Source: CAYHGV01 sp964356135
Lineage (GTDB): Bacteria > Hydrothermota > Tepidihabitantia > CAYHGV01
Reading direction: 5' to 3'
NCBI GenBank assembly: GCA_964356135.1
Contig: CAYHGV010000015.1
Coordinates: forward strand, 1 to 38,641
Length of the DNA: 38,641 nt
The first letter of the stretch is position 1; the number at the start of each line of letters is the position of its first letter. A program made the position numbers and the translations under genes. The notes under the pieces were generated by a model. That model saw nothing but the letters and a program-made list of their open reading frames with translations. It searched no databases and was not told the origin of the DNA. Below, in pieces: positions 1-8,372 of this stretch.

Positions 1-69
1 GGCATCTATTTTTATCACCTGAAGATCGGAGAAAACACCGTAATAAAAAAAGCAGTGCTCGTGCAGTAA
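1..69 (+). CDS. C-terminal end of a secreted protein with a sorting domain (partial)
   Basis: The first 23 codons are open and end in TAA at 67-69. They read G-I-Y-F-Y-H-L-K-I-G and finish K-K-A-V-L-V-Q. This is the typical ending of FlgD-Ig-like or type-IX-secretion-like C-terminal sorting modules (pattern GvYf..l..g....kkavl). The same kind of ending closes the protein at 14668-15765. The stop overlaps the next start codon by one base (TAATG), so the two genes are probably co-transcribed and translationally coupled. The rest of the protein lies outside the window, so its function is unknown. Confidence 0.7.
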   Translation, partial: GIYFYHLKIGENTVIKKAVLVQ

Positions 70-2354
70 TGAAAAATCTCCGGGTTTTGAAAATCGCCTG
101 TGCATTTTTGGCACTCGGGTCAGCGCTCTTTGGGCTGGAACGAAAAGGAACGGTCTCCGGTTTTGTCCGGGACGGAGCGAGTGGAGAGGTAATACCGTTT
201 GCCGAGGTTTATCTTAAGGACGAGAACATCGGCGCTTTGACCGACCGAAATGGCTATTATGTGCTTTCTTCGATCCCCGCGGGCGCACATACGGTTGTTG
301 TTTCCCTCATCGGCTATCGGCCGGTGGAGAGAATTGTTCTTATCCGGGCGGGCGAGTCGGTTCGATTCGATGCCCGACTGAAATCGGAGCCAATACCGAT
401 GAAAGGGATAACGGTGACCGCCGAGCGGGAGCGGTTTAAAAAAGAGGTTGATGTTGGAATGCGCCAGTTAAAATTGAGAGACTTGAAAATAGCGCCCGGC
501 TTCATTGAGCAAGACCTATTTAAATCCTTGCTAATGCTGCCGGGGGTCATTGCGATCAGTGATTTTTCGAGCGCCCTCTATGTCCGGGGAGGGAGCCCGG
601 ACCAGAATCTGGTTCTGCTCGACGGAGTGAATGTTTACAGCCCCTATCATTTAGGTGGGTTGTTCTCGACTTTTAATCTCGATGCTTTGAAGAATGCCGA
701 ATTCCATGCCGGCGCTTTTCCTGCCGAATACGGGGGTGCGGTCTCGTCGGTATTGGATGTTGAGATGAAACAGGGTAATAGTGAACGGTTTGAAGGAAAC
801 TGGGATGTGAGCCTCTTATCTTCCAAGGTCGTCCTGGAGGGTCCGATACCCAAAGGGTCGTTTTTAATCGCCGGACGGCGCACCTATCTTGATGCCTTCA
901 CCTGGACTATTGATAAGGTTCTTCAGGGAAATGGGGAATACTATTTTCCCTACTATTTTTATGACCTCCAGAGCAAGGTGAATTTCGATCTGTCCGAGAA
1001 GAATCGGCTGACCCTGAGCGGGTTCTTCGGCGATGATGTTATCAACCTGGAGACGGGAGGAGAAAATCTCAACTTCCGATGGGGAAATTATACGTTAGGA
1101 TTGAAGTGGCGTTATCTCATCACCCCTAAGATTTTTTCTACGCTCTTGGTTACGAAGAGCCGGTATCGGGTAGCGCTGTCTGATAGCTATGCAGATTCGG
1201 CAGCAGAAGGAGCCGGGGCGCAGCTCAAATTGGGAATCGGTGACGTAGCCCTTAAAGAAGATATTTCTTATTTTCCGCATCCAAATCATACGATAAAATT
1301 TGGCGGCGAGGGAAAGCTTTTAGACATTTATAATTTTTTCAGGCTGGACACTGCGACATTGTTTGATTCGGACCAGAAGCCGGATTATGCAGCCGTCTAT
1401 CTTTTGGACAAGTGGCAGTGCAGCTCGAGGTTTATTTTGAACCTTGGTTTACGCGGTGAGTATTTTTCGGGCGGGAACTATTTTCGGGTCTCACCCCGGT
1501 TGGGCACAAAATATCTGCTCAGTGAGGATTTTGCCTTAAAAGCTGGATACGGCCACTACTATCAGTATTTGAGTATTCCATTTCCCCGCAATGAAATGAT
1601 GATGAAGTTTCCGGTGTTTATGTTCCAGCAGTGGCTGCCCGCGAGTAAGAGTTTCAAGCCGGTGAGTGCGGTTCATTACACGGTTGGTGCAGAAAAGTGG
1701 CTGTCAGCAGATGTGAATCTGAGCCTGGAAGGCTATTACAAGAGCATGGCGAATCTGTTGGAGACCAATCTACCTTTTTCGTGGCTGGGGGGTAACAACC
1801 CGGAGATTGATTCGCTCGTTTTTAAAGTCGGTTCGGGCTGGGCTTCCGGTTTAGAGCTGCTCTTAAAAAGAAAAGACAGTTGGATTGGCTACAGCTTTGC
1901 AGTCACGAAACGAACATTCGACGGTGAAAGCTTTTATCCGGTCTTTGATGCCCGGCACAATTTCAACATTGCCTGGGCGATTCCATTAAGTCGAACCTGG
2001 AATCTGAGCCTGCAGTGGATTTATCGAAGCGGGTTTCCTTTTACCGGACCGATCGGCCGGTATCAATATGTCGTAATCGGTCCAGATGGTGAACGGGAAT
2101 ACCGTTGGATCGTAATCAACGGGCGCAGAGGCGGGTTTCGCTATCCGGCATATCACCGATTGGATGTGGGAATTGACAAGCAGTTTAAATTATTCGGGCT
2201 AAAGTTTACCGGTTACTTTCAGATAGTAAATGTATATGCCCGGAAGAATGTGCTGTGGTACGATTATAATTTCGATACCGAACCGCCCCAACGGGAGCCA
2301 TTTTCGATATTGCCGATTCCGATACCGAGTTTTGGAATACGGGGGAGTTTTTGA
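69..2354 (+). CDS. TonB-dependent outer-membrane receptor with carboxypeptidase-regulatory-like N-domain
   Basis: The 761-residue protein starts with a signal peptide (MKNLRVLKIACAFLALGSALFG). A carboxypeptidase-regulatory-like beta-sandwich covers about residues 26-105 (VSGFVRD, PFAEVYL, GYYVLSSIPAG). A TonB plug follows at about 135-245, with LPGV, LYVRGGSPDQNLVLLDGV and FPAEYGGAVSSVLDVEMK. The remaining 500 residues are aromatic, strand-rich barrel sequence ending in Phe, as in outer-membrane barrels. The architecture is SusC/CarboxypepD-plug type and should import a large or scarce ligand using TonB energy; the substrate cannot be read from sequence. The start overlaps the preceding stop (TAATG) and has no separate Shine-Dalgarno. 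The DUF4249-like lipoprotein 34 bases downstream is the usual companion of such receptors in Bacteroidota-like genomes. Confidence 0.93.
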   Translation: MKNLRVLKIACAFLALGSALFGLERKGTVSGFVRDGASGEVIPFAEVYLKDENIGALTDRNGYYVLSSIPAGAHTVVVSLIGYRPVERIVLIRAGESVRFDARLKSEPIPMKGITVTAERERFKKEVDVGMRQLKLRDLKIAPGFIEQDLFKSLLMLPGVIAISDFSSALYVRGGSPDQNLVLLDGVNVYSPYHLGGLFSTFNLDALKNAEFHAGAFPAEYGGAVSSVLDVEMKQGNSERFEGNWDVSLLSSKVVLEGPIPKGSFLIAGRRTYLDAFTWTIDKVLQGNGEYYFPYYFYDLQSKVNFDLSEKNRLTLSGFFGDDVINLETGGENLNFRWGNYTLGLKWRYLITPKIFSTLLVTKSRYRVALSDSYADSAAEGAGAQLKLGIGDVALKEDISYFPHPNHTIKFGGEGKLLDIYNFFRLDTATLFDSDQKPDYAAVYLLDKWQCSSRFILNLGLRGEYFSGGNYFRVSPRLGTKYLLSEDFALKAGYGHYYQYLSIPFPRNEMMMKFPVFMFQQWLPASKSFKPVSAVHYTVGAEKWLSADVNLSLEGYYKSMANLLETNLPFSWLGGNNPEIDSLVFKVGSGWASGLELLLKRKDSWIGYSFAVTKRTFDGESFYPVFDARHNFNIAWAIPLSRTWNLSLQWIYRSGFPFTGPIGRYQYVVIGPDGEREYRWIVINGRRGGFRYPAYHRLDVGIDKQFKLFGLKFTGYFQIVNVYARKNVLWYDYNFDTEPPQREPFSILPIPIPSFGIRGSF

Positions 2355-2356
2355 AA

Positions 2357-2444
2357 AGTAGCGAGAAACGAGTAGCGAGGGAGGAGCCGTGAAAAAATTT
2401 CTTTACTTTTTCTCCTCACTCCGCACACCTCTCTTCTCGCTACT
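2357..2444 (+). promoter_or_regulatory. Tandem and inverted repeats around the ribosome binding site of the DUF4249-like gene
   Basis: Two 14-base units beginning AGTAGCGAG lie back to back at 2357-2370 and 2371-2384. The reverse complement TTCTCGCTACT occurs at 2434-2444, inside the first codons of the downstream gene. The Shine-Dalgarno GAGGAG (2381-2386) is also complementary to CTCCTC at 2412-2417. A nested hairpin could therefore hide the ribosome binding site. It may equally be a dispersed repeat that was co-opted into the signal-peptide codons. No experimental support is visible. Confidence 0.4.
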
Positions 2445-3213
2445 GTTTATATTAGGTTGTGAAAATCCGCCGGAGGGGTATCAGCCCGAGCCGAATGTTG
2501 TTTGCTTATTAAGAACCGACCAGGATACGGTTTTAGCCCTGGTCGGGTTGAGCGCCGGATTTACGGATACCCTTAAGAACCAATCGCAGTGGAACGGAGT
2601 TTCCGGTGCAACGGTCACAATCGATAGCGTCTCGCTCCGGGAGTGGAACGATTCAATCGGATATTATCTCACCGATTCACTGAAGCCAACGGCAGGAAAA
2701 ATCTATGCCTTGGAGGTTCTCTATCCCAACGAACAAACGGTAACGGGCACAACGACGGTTCCTGACAGTTTCGCGATCATCTCAGTTAGCATAGATACGG
2801 TTACCGATACGATCATATTTTTCCCCCACGATACTATTATCGAAGACATAGCTCGAGTGATATTCAGCTGGGAGAAGAGCAATAACGGCAGAGGGTATTT
2901 AATAAGTGGTGAATGCCATTATACGGGCGGAAACGACAGTATGGCGTTTCCGATTGATCCTTTTCTCCAGGATTCGACTTCCGATTCCTTGAAAATTCCA
3001 ATTGAGATGTGGAGTCAGTCCGGGGATATCCTCAACTTAGTTGAAACGAAGATTTCGATCTGGGCGCTGGATGAGAATTACTACGATTACTCGACCTATT
3101 TGCAGACGGGCTGGTTTGACCCAAATGCCGATATTCCACAGCACCTGGACGGAGGGCTCGGGGTTTTTGGCTCGGCGTATGTCGTCGAACGGATAATTAT
3201 TTTCTCACCGTAA
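2389..3213 (+). CDS. DUF4249-like outer-membrane lipoprotein
   Basis: The 274-residue protein uses a GTG start behind a good Shine-Dalgarno (GGGAGGAG, 2379-2386). It has a lipoprotein signal with lipobox L-F-I-L-G-C, placing the lipidated Cys at residue 24. The mature part alternates beta-strand segments: LLRTDQDTVLALVG, a 'GATVTIDSVSL' strand, 'YYLTDSLKPTAGKIYALEV' and 'TVTGTTTVPDSF'. This is the pattern of DUF4249 proteins, which in Bacteroidota are encoded next to TonB-dependent receptors and are thought to act as surface substrate-binding partners. Its position directly after the receptor gene supports the assignment. Sequence similarity is judged by eye, so the family name is probable rather than certain. 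Confidence 0.65.
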   Translation: MKKFLYFFSSLRTPLFSLLFILGCENPPEGYQPEPNVVCLLRTDQDTVLALVGLSAGFTDTLKNQSQWNGVSGATVTIDSVSLREWNDSIGYYLTDSLKPTAGKIYALEVLYPNEQTVTGTTTVPDSFAIISVSIDTVTDTIIFFPHDTIIEDIARVIFSWEKSNNGRGYLISGECHYTGGNDSMAFPIDPFLQDSTSDSLKIPIEMWSQSGDILNLVETKISIWALDENYYDYSTYLQTGWFDPNADIPQHLDGGLGVFGSAYVVERIIIFSP

Positions 3214-3222
3214 ATTTCGAAA

Positions 3223-3250
3223 TTGACTTCTTAGAAATTATTAGTAAGGT
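3223..3250 (+). promoter_or_regulatory. Possible promoter of the capA-like gene
   Basis: A TTGACT hexamer (3223-3228) is followed after 16 bases by TAAGGT (3245-3250). The ATG comes only 8 bases later and has no Shine-Dalgarno. The arrangement resembles the leaderless promoters of hutI, tldD, purE and umuD in this window, but the -10 match is weak. Confidence 0.4.
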
Positions 3251-3258
3251 AAAAGCGG

Positions 3259-4212
3259 ATGAGTATACTATTCTTATTTTTCCTCCTTCAGCAAACGACG
3301 ATTACCCTGTTAGCGACCGGTGATATCAATCTCGGCCGGCAGGTGGGGCAGGAAATCTTAAAAGGGGATATAGATTTTCCTTTTCGGAGTCTTTCTACAT
3401 TTTTGCAATCTGCTGACATTACCTTTGGCAATTTGGAGTCTACCATTAGCGACCAGAAAGGAGTTACCCGCAAAGGAACCTATGGGTTTACCGCACCGCC
3501 CGCGGCTGCCCGGAGTTTAAAAAACGGAGGTTTTGATATTGTCAGCACGGCAAATAACCATATCTGGGATTTTGGGGAACGGGGCTATGTTGAGACACTG
3601 GCGAACCTCGATAAGGTTGGTATTGTCCATGTCGGAACCGGCACGGATTTGGCGCAAGCTTATAAACCGGTGGTTCTTGAACGGCAGGGGATACGGGTAG
3701 GGTTTTTGGCGGTGACGAGTATTTCTAATCATGGGTTCGCACCACCGGTGGGCAACCACGTAGCCCGGGCGGATATAAACACCGTCAGCGAAATTATCAG
3801 AACGATGAGGTCGAGCGTCGATTTTATCGTCGTCAGTTATCACGGCGATGCCGAATACACCGATTATCCGACCGAATCCCAGCGCCAGTTCGCCCATCGT
3901 TGTATCGATGCCGGGGCGGATGTCTTCCTGGGCCATCATCCCCATGTGGTCCAAGGGGTCGAATGGTATAAGAATAAATACATCATCTACTCATTGGGTA
4001 ATTTTGTTTTTTTTCAGAACCGCCCCTGGGCAAAACGTTCGGTGCTGCTCAAGCTTTACCTCACCACATCGGGCAGCGAGAAAGAGATTACCGCGGCTTA
4101 CTTTCCGATCAGCTGTGGTAATCAACCGGCATTAGCCGATTTCGGCGAGTATGCGACGATCATAAACCACCTGAAGAAAATTTCTTTTTCGCCCAATCTG
4201 GAGAATCAATAA
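3259..4212 (+). CDS. CapA-family metallophosphoesterase (poly-gamma-glutamate synthesis CapA type)
   Basis: The 317-residue protein has a short hydrophobic N-terminus (MSILFLFFLLQQ) that may act as a signal or anchor. It then carries the CapA/metallophosphatase motifs in order: TGDINLGR (about residues 20-27), FGNLEST (about 58), NNHIWDFG (about 98), SYHGDAEY (about 194), and GHHPHVVQGVEWYKNKYIIYSLGNFVF (about 226-252, split here only for reading). These His/Asn/Asp residues form the dinuclear metal site of the calcineurin-like fold. CapA proteins participate in poly-gamma-glutamate export or anchoring in Bacillus, but most homologues stand alone, like this one, with no capBC neighbours, so the substrate is unknown. 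No ribosome binding site precedes the ATG, which lies just after a promoter-like sequence. Confidence 0.85.
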   Translation: MSILFLFFLLQQTTITLLATGDINLGRQVGQEILKGDIDFPFRSLSTFLQSADITFGNLESTISDQKGVTRKGTYGFTAPPAAARSLKNGGFDIVSTANNHIWDFGERGYVETLANLDKVGIVHVGTGTDLAQAYKPVVLERQGIRVGFLAVTSISNHGFAPPVGNHVARADINTVSEIIRTMRSSVDFIVVSYHGDAEYTDYPTESQRQFAHRCIDAGADVFLGHHPHVVQGVEWYKNKYIIYSLGNFVFFQNRPWAKRSVLLKLYLTTSGSEKEITAAYFPISCGNQPALADFGEYATIINHLKKISFSPNLENQ

Positions 4213-4407
4213 ATTTTGACCATAGAGCGCACAGAGGATAAAAAAAACCACGGATTGACTCAGATAAAGGATTTGATGTAACCACGAAGGGACACGAATA
4301 AAAACAGTTCGAGAATTAATTTACCGCGGATGACACGGAAAAAGAAACACCAAAAAGAAACCGACCGTTAGATAATTACAGTTACACCATCCGACGGGGT
4401 GCATGGT
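4213..4407. repeat. Intergenic region of dispersed ACCACGAA/CACGGA repeats
   Basis: No gene is visible. The region holds degenerate copies of the dispersed repeat: 'aaccacggattgac' near 4249, 'aaccacgaagggacacgaat' at 4280-4299, and 'cgcggatgacacgga' near 4325. A 13-mer, CCGTTAGATAATT, lies at 4365-4377 and recurs exactly at 37702-37714. Close to 4386-4404 the inverted arms ACCAT/ATGGT flank CCGACGGGGTGC. That weak hairpin could end coaE transcription on the minus strand, although no T-run follows. Confidence 0.6.
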
Positions 4408-4992
4408 TCAGTATTTCAAAATTGCGTCTATAATCTCTCGGCACTTTTTCTTGAGTTCTTCTGGGCTGCCGGTGTTGTCGATGGTGATATCCGCCTTTTG
4501 AACCAGGGCTTCCTCAGGGAGTTGGCTCTGGAGACGGCGGCGGGCTTCGGCTTCGGTGAAGCCCATCCTTTTTAACCGTTCGATTTTAACCGCTTCCGGT
4601 GCGGTGACGACGACTACCAGGTCGAGCTCTTTTTCCAATCCCCAGTCGAAAATCAGTGCGGCGTCAATGACCAGCAGGTCGTCTTCTCTGGTCTTCCGTA
4701 TTTCATCTTTCAAACTGGCGATGAGCCGGGGGTGGACGATGCGATTAAGAATCGTGCGTTTTGCAGGGTCGGCGAAAATGAGCGAACCCAATTTTTTCCG
4801 GTCGATTGCGCCATCCGAACAAACGATATCGGAACCGAATTCTTTTACTATTTTCCCGTATTCTTTTGAACCTTTTTTGATGATCTGCCAGCCGAGCTCA
4901 TCGGCGCTCGTGACCCGCGCGCCCTGCTCTTCGAAAATTTTGCAGACGGTCGTTTTTCCAGAACCGGTGTTACCGGCGATGCCGATTACCAT
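4408..4992 (-). CDS. coaE: Dephospho-CoA kinase
   Basis: The 194-residue protein phosphorylates the 3'-hydroxyl of dephospho-CoA, the last step of coenzyme A synthesis, in the cytoplasm. The P-loop GNTGSGKTT is at residues 7-15. It is followed by the CoaE landmarks SADELGW (about 29), the FADP..R..LNRIVHPR segment (about 73-88), and VVVVTAPE....RL..R (about 125-140) at the lid. Length and motif order are normal for the family. The gene stands alone between two repeat-rich gaps. Upstream (minus strand) a TATATT box lies close to the ATG and there is no clear Shine-Dalgarno, so a very short leader is possible. Confidence 0.93.
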   Translation of the reverse strand: MVIGIAGNTGSGKTTVCKIFEEQGARVTSADELGWQIIKKGSKEYGKIVKEFGSDIVCSDGAIDRKKLGSLIFADPAKRTILNRIVHPRLIASLKDEIRKTREDDLLVIDAALIFDWGLEKELDLVVVVTAPEAVKIERLKRMGFTEAEARRRLQSQLPEEALVQKADITIDNTGSPEELKKKCREIIDAILKY

Positions 4993-5130
4993 ATTATTAA
5001 ATATAAACCGCAGATGAAAAAAACGCAGGAAATGCAGGAGTTGCAGGAAACGGGGGGGGGGATAGTATAGTCCTGATAGTGATAGCGGTCATTAAATGTT
5101 ATTTACAAATTGTGCACTTTGGATACAGGT
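4993..5130. repeat. Intergenic repeats with a ten-G homopolymer
   Basis: This short gap contains 'aaccgcagatg' and 'cgcaggaaatgcaggagttg' copies of the dispersed repeat, followed by ten consecutive G at 5052-5061 and then 'gatagtatagtcctgatagtgatag'-type sequence with repeated GATAGT words. No gene is evident. The G-run may be variable or a base-calling artefact. Confidence 0.55.
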
Positions 5131-6312
5131 TTAACCTTTTGTTTCTTTTAATTTTTTTATTAAAAGCGGCACGACTTCGAAGAGGTCGCCGACGATACCG
5201 TAGTCGCAGACTTTGAAGATCGGCGCCTGGGGGTCACGGTTGATGGCGACAACAAATTTACTCGGCTGCATCCCGACCAGATGTTGAATCGCACCGGAGA
5301 TGCCGACCGCGATGTAGAGTTTGGGTGCGACCGTTCGGCCGGTCTGGCCGACCTGGTGGGAATAGGCGATCCAGCCGGCATCGACCGTTGCCCGGGATGC
5401 GCCGACCGCTCCACCTAAGAGCCCGGCAAGTTCTTCGATCAAGGAGAAATTCTTGGCGTCACCCAGTCCCCGACCACCGGAGACGATGATGTCGGCATCG
5501 GCTAAATTTACTTTCTGGGTGAGGTCTTCGATGAACTCGATGAACTTTACCCGTGAAGTCAAATTGTCTGCCGAAACCGCAATGATTTCGCCGTGCCAGT
5601 TGGGGTCAGGGTCGTTTTCTTGCATTACTTTATGCCGAACGGTTGCCATCTGGGGGCGGTGGTGCTCGGTAATGATGGTTGCCATAATATTTCCGCCAAA
5701 AGCAGGCCGCGTCTGCAAGAGCACTTTTTTCTCCGGGTCGATATCCAGTCCGGTGCAATCGGCAGTCAATCCGGTCTTCAAGCGAATCGCCAGCCGCGGC
5801 AGCAGCGAGCGGCCAATCGACGTGGCACCGCCTAAGAAGATTTCCGGTTTGTGTTTGTTTATTAAATCGGCCAAAACCCGGGTATAGGGTTCATCGAGAA
5901 AATGCTCTAATGACGGGTCGTTAAGATAGTAGACCTTGTCCGCACCTTTGGCAATCAAATTTTCGGTGTCCGCGACATTATAGCCCAAAACCGCACAGGC
6001 GAGTTCGCAGTCGAGCTTATCCGCCAGCCGACGGCCGGCACCTAACAGCTCATAGACGACACCCTGAATTTTGCCGCTTCGCTGTTCACCGAAAATCCAG
6101 ACTCCTTTGTAGCCTTCAGCTTTGACTGCAGGTTTTTCCTCTTTGGTTAGTACTAATGCCTGGGTCGGGCAGACGTCAACGCAGGCACCGCAGAGATTGC
6201 AGTTGTCGAGGATCGAAGCGAAGTCATCTTTCATCTCGATTGCGCCGAACGGGCAGGACGGAACGCACAGCTCGCAGCCGCTGCACTTATCTTTTATTAC
6301 TTCAAGACCCAT
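5131..6312 (-). CDS. etfA: Electron transfer flavoprotein alpha subunit with N-terminal 2x[4Fe-4S] ferredoxin domain
   Basis: The 393-residue protein begins with two ferredoxin motifs: CSGCELCVPSCP (about residues 10-21) and CNLCGACVDVCP (about 38-49), enough for two [4Fe-4S] clusters. The ETF alpha N-domain follows (about 68-250). The FAD-binding C-domain comes last, with SGGRGLGD (about 278-285), GASRATVDAGW, SHQVGQTG and GISGAIQH (about 335-345). EtfA proteins with this added ferredoxin occur in the electron-bifurcating or confurcating LctC and CarE types. The added clusters suggest exchange with ferredoxin rather than simple dehydrogenase-to-quinone transfer; that is inference. It lies 39 bases after etfB at the end of the acpP-fabF-fabF-etfB operon. 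Confidence 0.93.
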   Translation of the reverse strand: MGLEVIKDKCSGCELCVPSCPFGAIEMKDDFASILDNCNLCGACVDVCPTQALVLTKEEKPAVKAEGYKGVWIFGEQRSGKIQGVVYELLGAGRRLADKLDCELACAVLGYNVADTENLIAKGADKVYYLNDPSLEHFLDEPYTRVLADLINKHKPEIFLGGATSIGRSLLPRLAIRLKTGLTADCTGLDIDPEKKVLLQTRPAFGGNIMATIITEHHRPQMATVRHKVMQENDPDPNWHGEIIAVSADNLTSRVKFIEFIEDLTQKVNLADADIIVSGGRGLGDAKNFSLIEELAGLLGGAVGASRATVDAGWIAYSHQVGQTGRTVAPKLYIAVGISGAIQHLVGMQPSKFVVAINRDPQAPIFKVCDYGIVGDLFEVVPLLIKKLKETKG

Positions 6313-6351
6313 GGTATCTAAATCCCAAATCAGAAATACTAAATTCTAACA
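6313..6351. repeat. Fragment of the AATCCCAAAT-type dispersed repeat between etfB and etfA
   Basis: The spacer reads 'aaatcccaaatcagaaat' and 'actaaattctaac'. This is the same kind of repeat as at 16440-16505, where it encodes part of a signal peptide. It forms the only non-overlapping junction in the operon. Confidence 0.5.
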
Positions 6352-7137
6352 TCAGATGAGTTGCTGTTCTTTCAATTTTGCCAGGAGGCCGTCGATTCCC
6401 TGTTCGGGGTCGCCATCAAAGACGACGCCGGCGCCTTTTTGGGGCGGGGTGAAGATTTTAATCACCCAGGTGGGGGAACCGTTCAATCCGACTTCGGTTT
6501 CTTTCAATGCCAGATCGGTGGTCGTGAGATTTTTGAGTTGGTAACTTTTGGCTCGGATTTTTCCCCGCAGCGATGGGAGGCGGGGTTCATTGATTTCTTT
6601 GACCACGGTTAACAGGCAGGGAAGAGGCGATTCAACCCGTTCGTTGCCTTCTTCGCGAATGATTTCCACTTCAATCCGGCTGTCTTCGATGCGGTTGATT
6701 TTACGGACAAAGGCGATATGGGGTATGTCGAGCCATTCGGCGATGCCAGGTCCGACCTGGGCGGTATCGCCATCAATTGCCTGCTTACCGCAGAAGATTA
6801 TATCAAAGCCGCCCAGTTTTTTGATCGCGGTGGCTAAGGAGAATGAGGTGGCTAAGGTATCAGAACCGGCTAATGCCCGGTCGGTGATAAGATAGGCTTC
6901 ATCCACGCCCATTGCGATTGTTTCTCTCAGGGCATCAGCTGCCTGGGGCGGTCCCATCGAAAGTGCGACAACCGTTCCGCCGGTTTTTTCTTTTATTCTT
7001 AATCCTTCTTCAACGGCATAGAGGTCAAAAGGATTTACGATCGAAGGAACACCCTCCCGAACTAAAGTGTTGGTTACAGGGTCAATTTTTACTTCGGTGG
7101 TCTCGGGAACCTGCTTGACGCAGACACCAATCTTCAA
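6352..7137 (-). CDS. etfB: Electron transfer flavoprotein beta subunit
   Basis: The 261-residue protein is a standard-length EtfB. It has CVKQVPETTEVKID at the N-terminus (residues 6-19), NPFDLYAVEEGLRIKE (about 35-50), the ALSMGPPQA and ALRETIAMG segments (about 58-77), and the nucleotide-binding GKQAIDGDTAQVGPGIAEWL (about 116-135). It forms the heterodimer with the ferredoxin-bearing alpha subunit that follows. The start is TTG at 7137, overlapping the stop of the preceding fabF as TTGA, which argues for translational coupling. No acyl-CoA dehydrogenase is adjacent, so the electron donor is not evident from the neighbourhood. Confidence 0.93.
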   Translation of the reverse strand: MKIGVCVKQVPETTEVKIDPVTNTLVREGVPSIVNPFDLYAVEEGLRIKEKTGGTVVALSMGPPQAADALRETIAMGVDEAYLITDRALAGSDTLATSFSLATAIKKLGGFDIIFCGKQAIDGDTAQVGPGIAEWLDIPHIAFVRKINRIEDSRIEVEIIREEGNERVESPLPCLLTVVKEINEPRLPSLRGKIRAKSYQLKNLTTTDLALKETEVGLNGSPTWVIKIFTPPQKGAGVVFDGDPEQGIDGLLAKLKEQQLI

Positions 7138-8372
7138 GGAAGACGTTTTACGGCAAGGCTGACATTATGGCCGCCAAAACCAAAGGAATTGGAGAGGGCG
7201 GCGTTGATTACAACCGAACGAGCGCCTTCAGGGATATAGTCAAGGTCGCAGTTCGGGTCGGGATTATCGAGATTGATCGTCGGATGAGCCCGCTGGTCCC
7301 GAATCGAGAGACTGGTAGCGATGAGTTCAACCGCTCCCGCGGCACCAAGCAGGTGGCCGAGCATCGATTTCGATGAGCTGATCGGAATTTTATAGGCACG
7401 GTCACCGAAGAGCTGTTTGATCGCTTTAGTCTCGGTCGCATCGTTGAGCTCGGTCGAGGTGCCGTGGGCATTGATATAGTCGATATCCTCAGGTCTGAGG
7501 TCGGCTTCCGCGATCGCCATTTTCATTGATCGCATGGCGCCGGAACCATCAGGCAGCGGCGCGGTGATGTGGTAGCCGTCGCCGGTTGCGCCATACCCGG
7601 CAAGCTCGCAGTAAATCCGGGCGTTGCGCTTCCGGGCGTGTTCGAGTTCTTCCAAGATAATGATACCCGCACCTTCGGAGACAACAAATCCATCCCGGTC
7701 CCGGTCGAACGGCCGGGAAGCCTTTTCCGGGGCATCGTTGCGCCGCGATATCGCCCGCATGTTGCTGAAAGCGGCGATGCAGAGTGGGGTGATCGGCGCC
7801 TCGGAACCGCCGGCAATAATGATATCGGCGTCACCGTGCTGGATCAGTCGGAACGATTCACCGATCGCATGGGCTCCAGATGCACACGCCGAGACGGTAG
7901 AGAAATTGGGACCCCCAAGGTGGTACTGGATCGATATCTGGCCGGCAGCCATATCCGCAATCATCATCGGAACGAGGAACGGTGAGACCCGGTCCGGTCC
8001 CTGATTTAGAAACTTGGCGTGATCGTTCTCGTGGGTTTCAATGCCGCCGATGCCGGTGCCGATAATCACGCCGGCTCGTTCTTTCGCTTCGTGTTCGAGG
8101 TCGATGCCAGAATCAGCTATAGCCTCGATCGTTGCCCAGAGTGCATACTGAGTGTATCGGTCCGAACGCCGGACGAATTTGGGATCGAGCCGCTGGGCGG
8201 GTTGATAGTTTTTAATTTCGCCCGCGAACTGGACTGCGGAATGCGCAGGATCGAACCGGGTGATACGGCCGACGCCACTGGCTCCCTGTAAGAGTTGTTG
8301 CCAGGTGGTCGGGACGTCAGGACCGAGAGGGGTGATCGCGCCGATGCCGGTGATTACGACTCGATGATTCAT
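7134..8372 (-). CDS. fabF: 3-oxoacyl-ACP synthase II (second tandem copy)
   Basis: The 412-residue condensing enzyme elongates acyl-ACP with malonyl-ACP. It begins VVITGIGAITPLG and has the active-site Cys in VSACASGAHA (about residue 162), then His in NAHGTSTELND (about 303) and His in GHLLGAAGAVE (about 340). The Cys-His-His triad is therefore complete, as is the terminal NSFGFGGHN loop. It is a close paralogue of the fabF immediately upstream; the two align along their whole length. Its ATG overlaps that gene's stop (ATGA) and its own stop overlaps etfB (TTGA). Both copies look catalytically competent, so a division of chain-length or substrate preference is possible. Confidence 0.93.
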   Translation of the reverse strand: MNHRVVITGIGAITPLGPDVPTTWQQLLQGASGVGRITRFDPAHSAVQFAGEIKNYQPAQRLDPKFVRRSDRYTQYALWATIEAIADSGIDLEHEAKERAGVIIGTGIGGIETHENDHAKFLNQGPDRVSPFLVPMMIADMAAGQISIQYHLGGPNFSTVSACASGAHAIGESFRLIQHGDADIIIAGGSEAPITPLCIAAFSNMRAISRRNDAPEKASRPFDRDRDGFVVSEGAGIIILEELEHARKRNARIYCELAGYGATGDGYHITAPLPDGSGAMRSMKMAIAEADLRPEDIDYINAHGTSTELNDATETKAIKQLFGDRAYKIPISSSKSMLGHLLGAAGAVELIATSLSIRDQRAHPTINLDNPDPNCDLDYIPEGARSVVINAALSNSFGFGGHNVSLAVKRLP

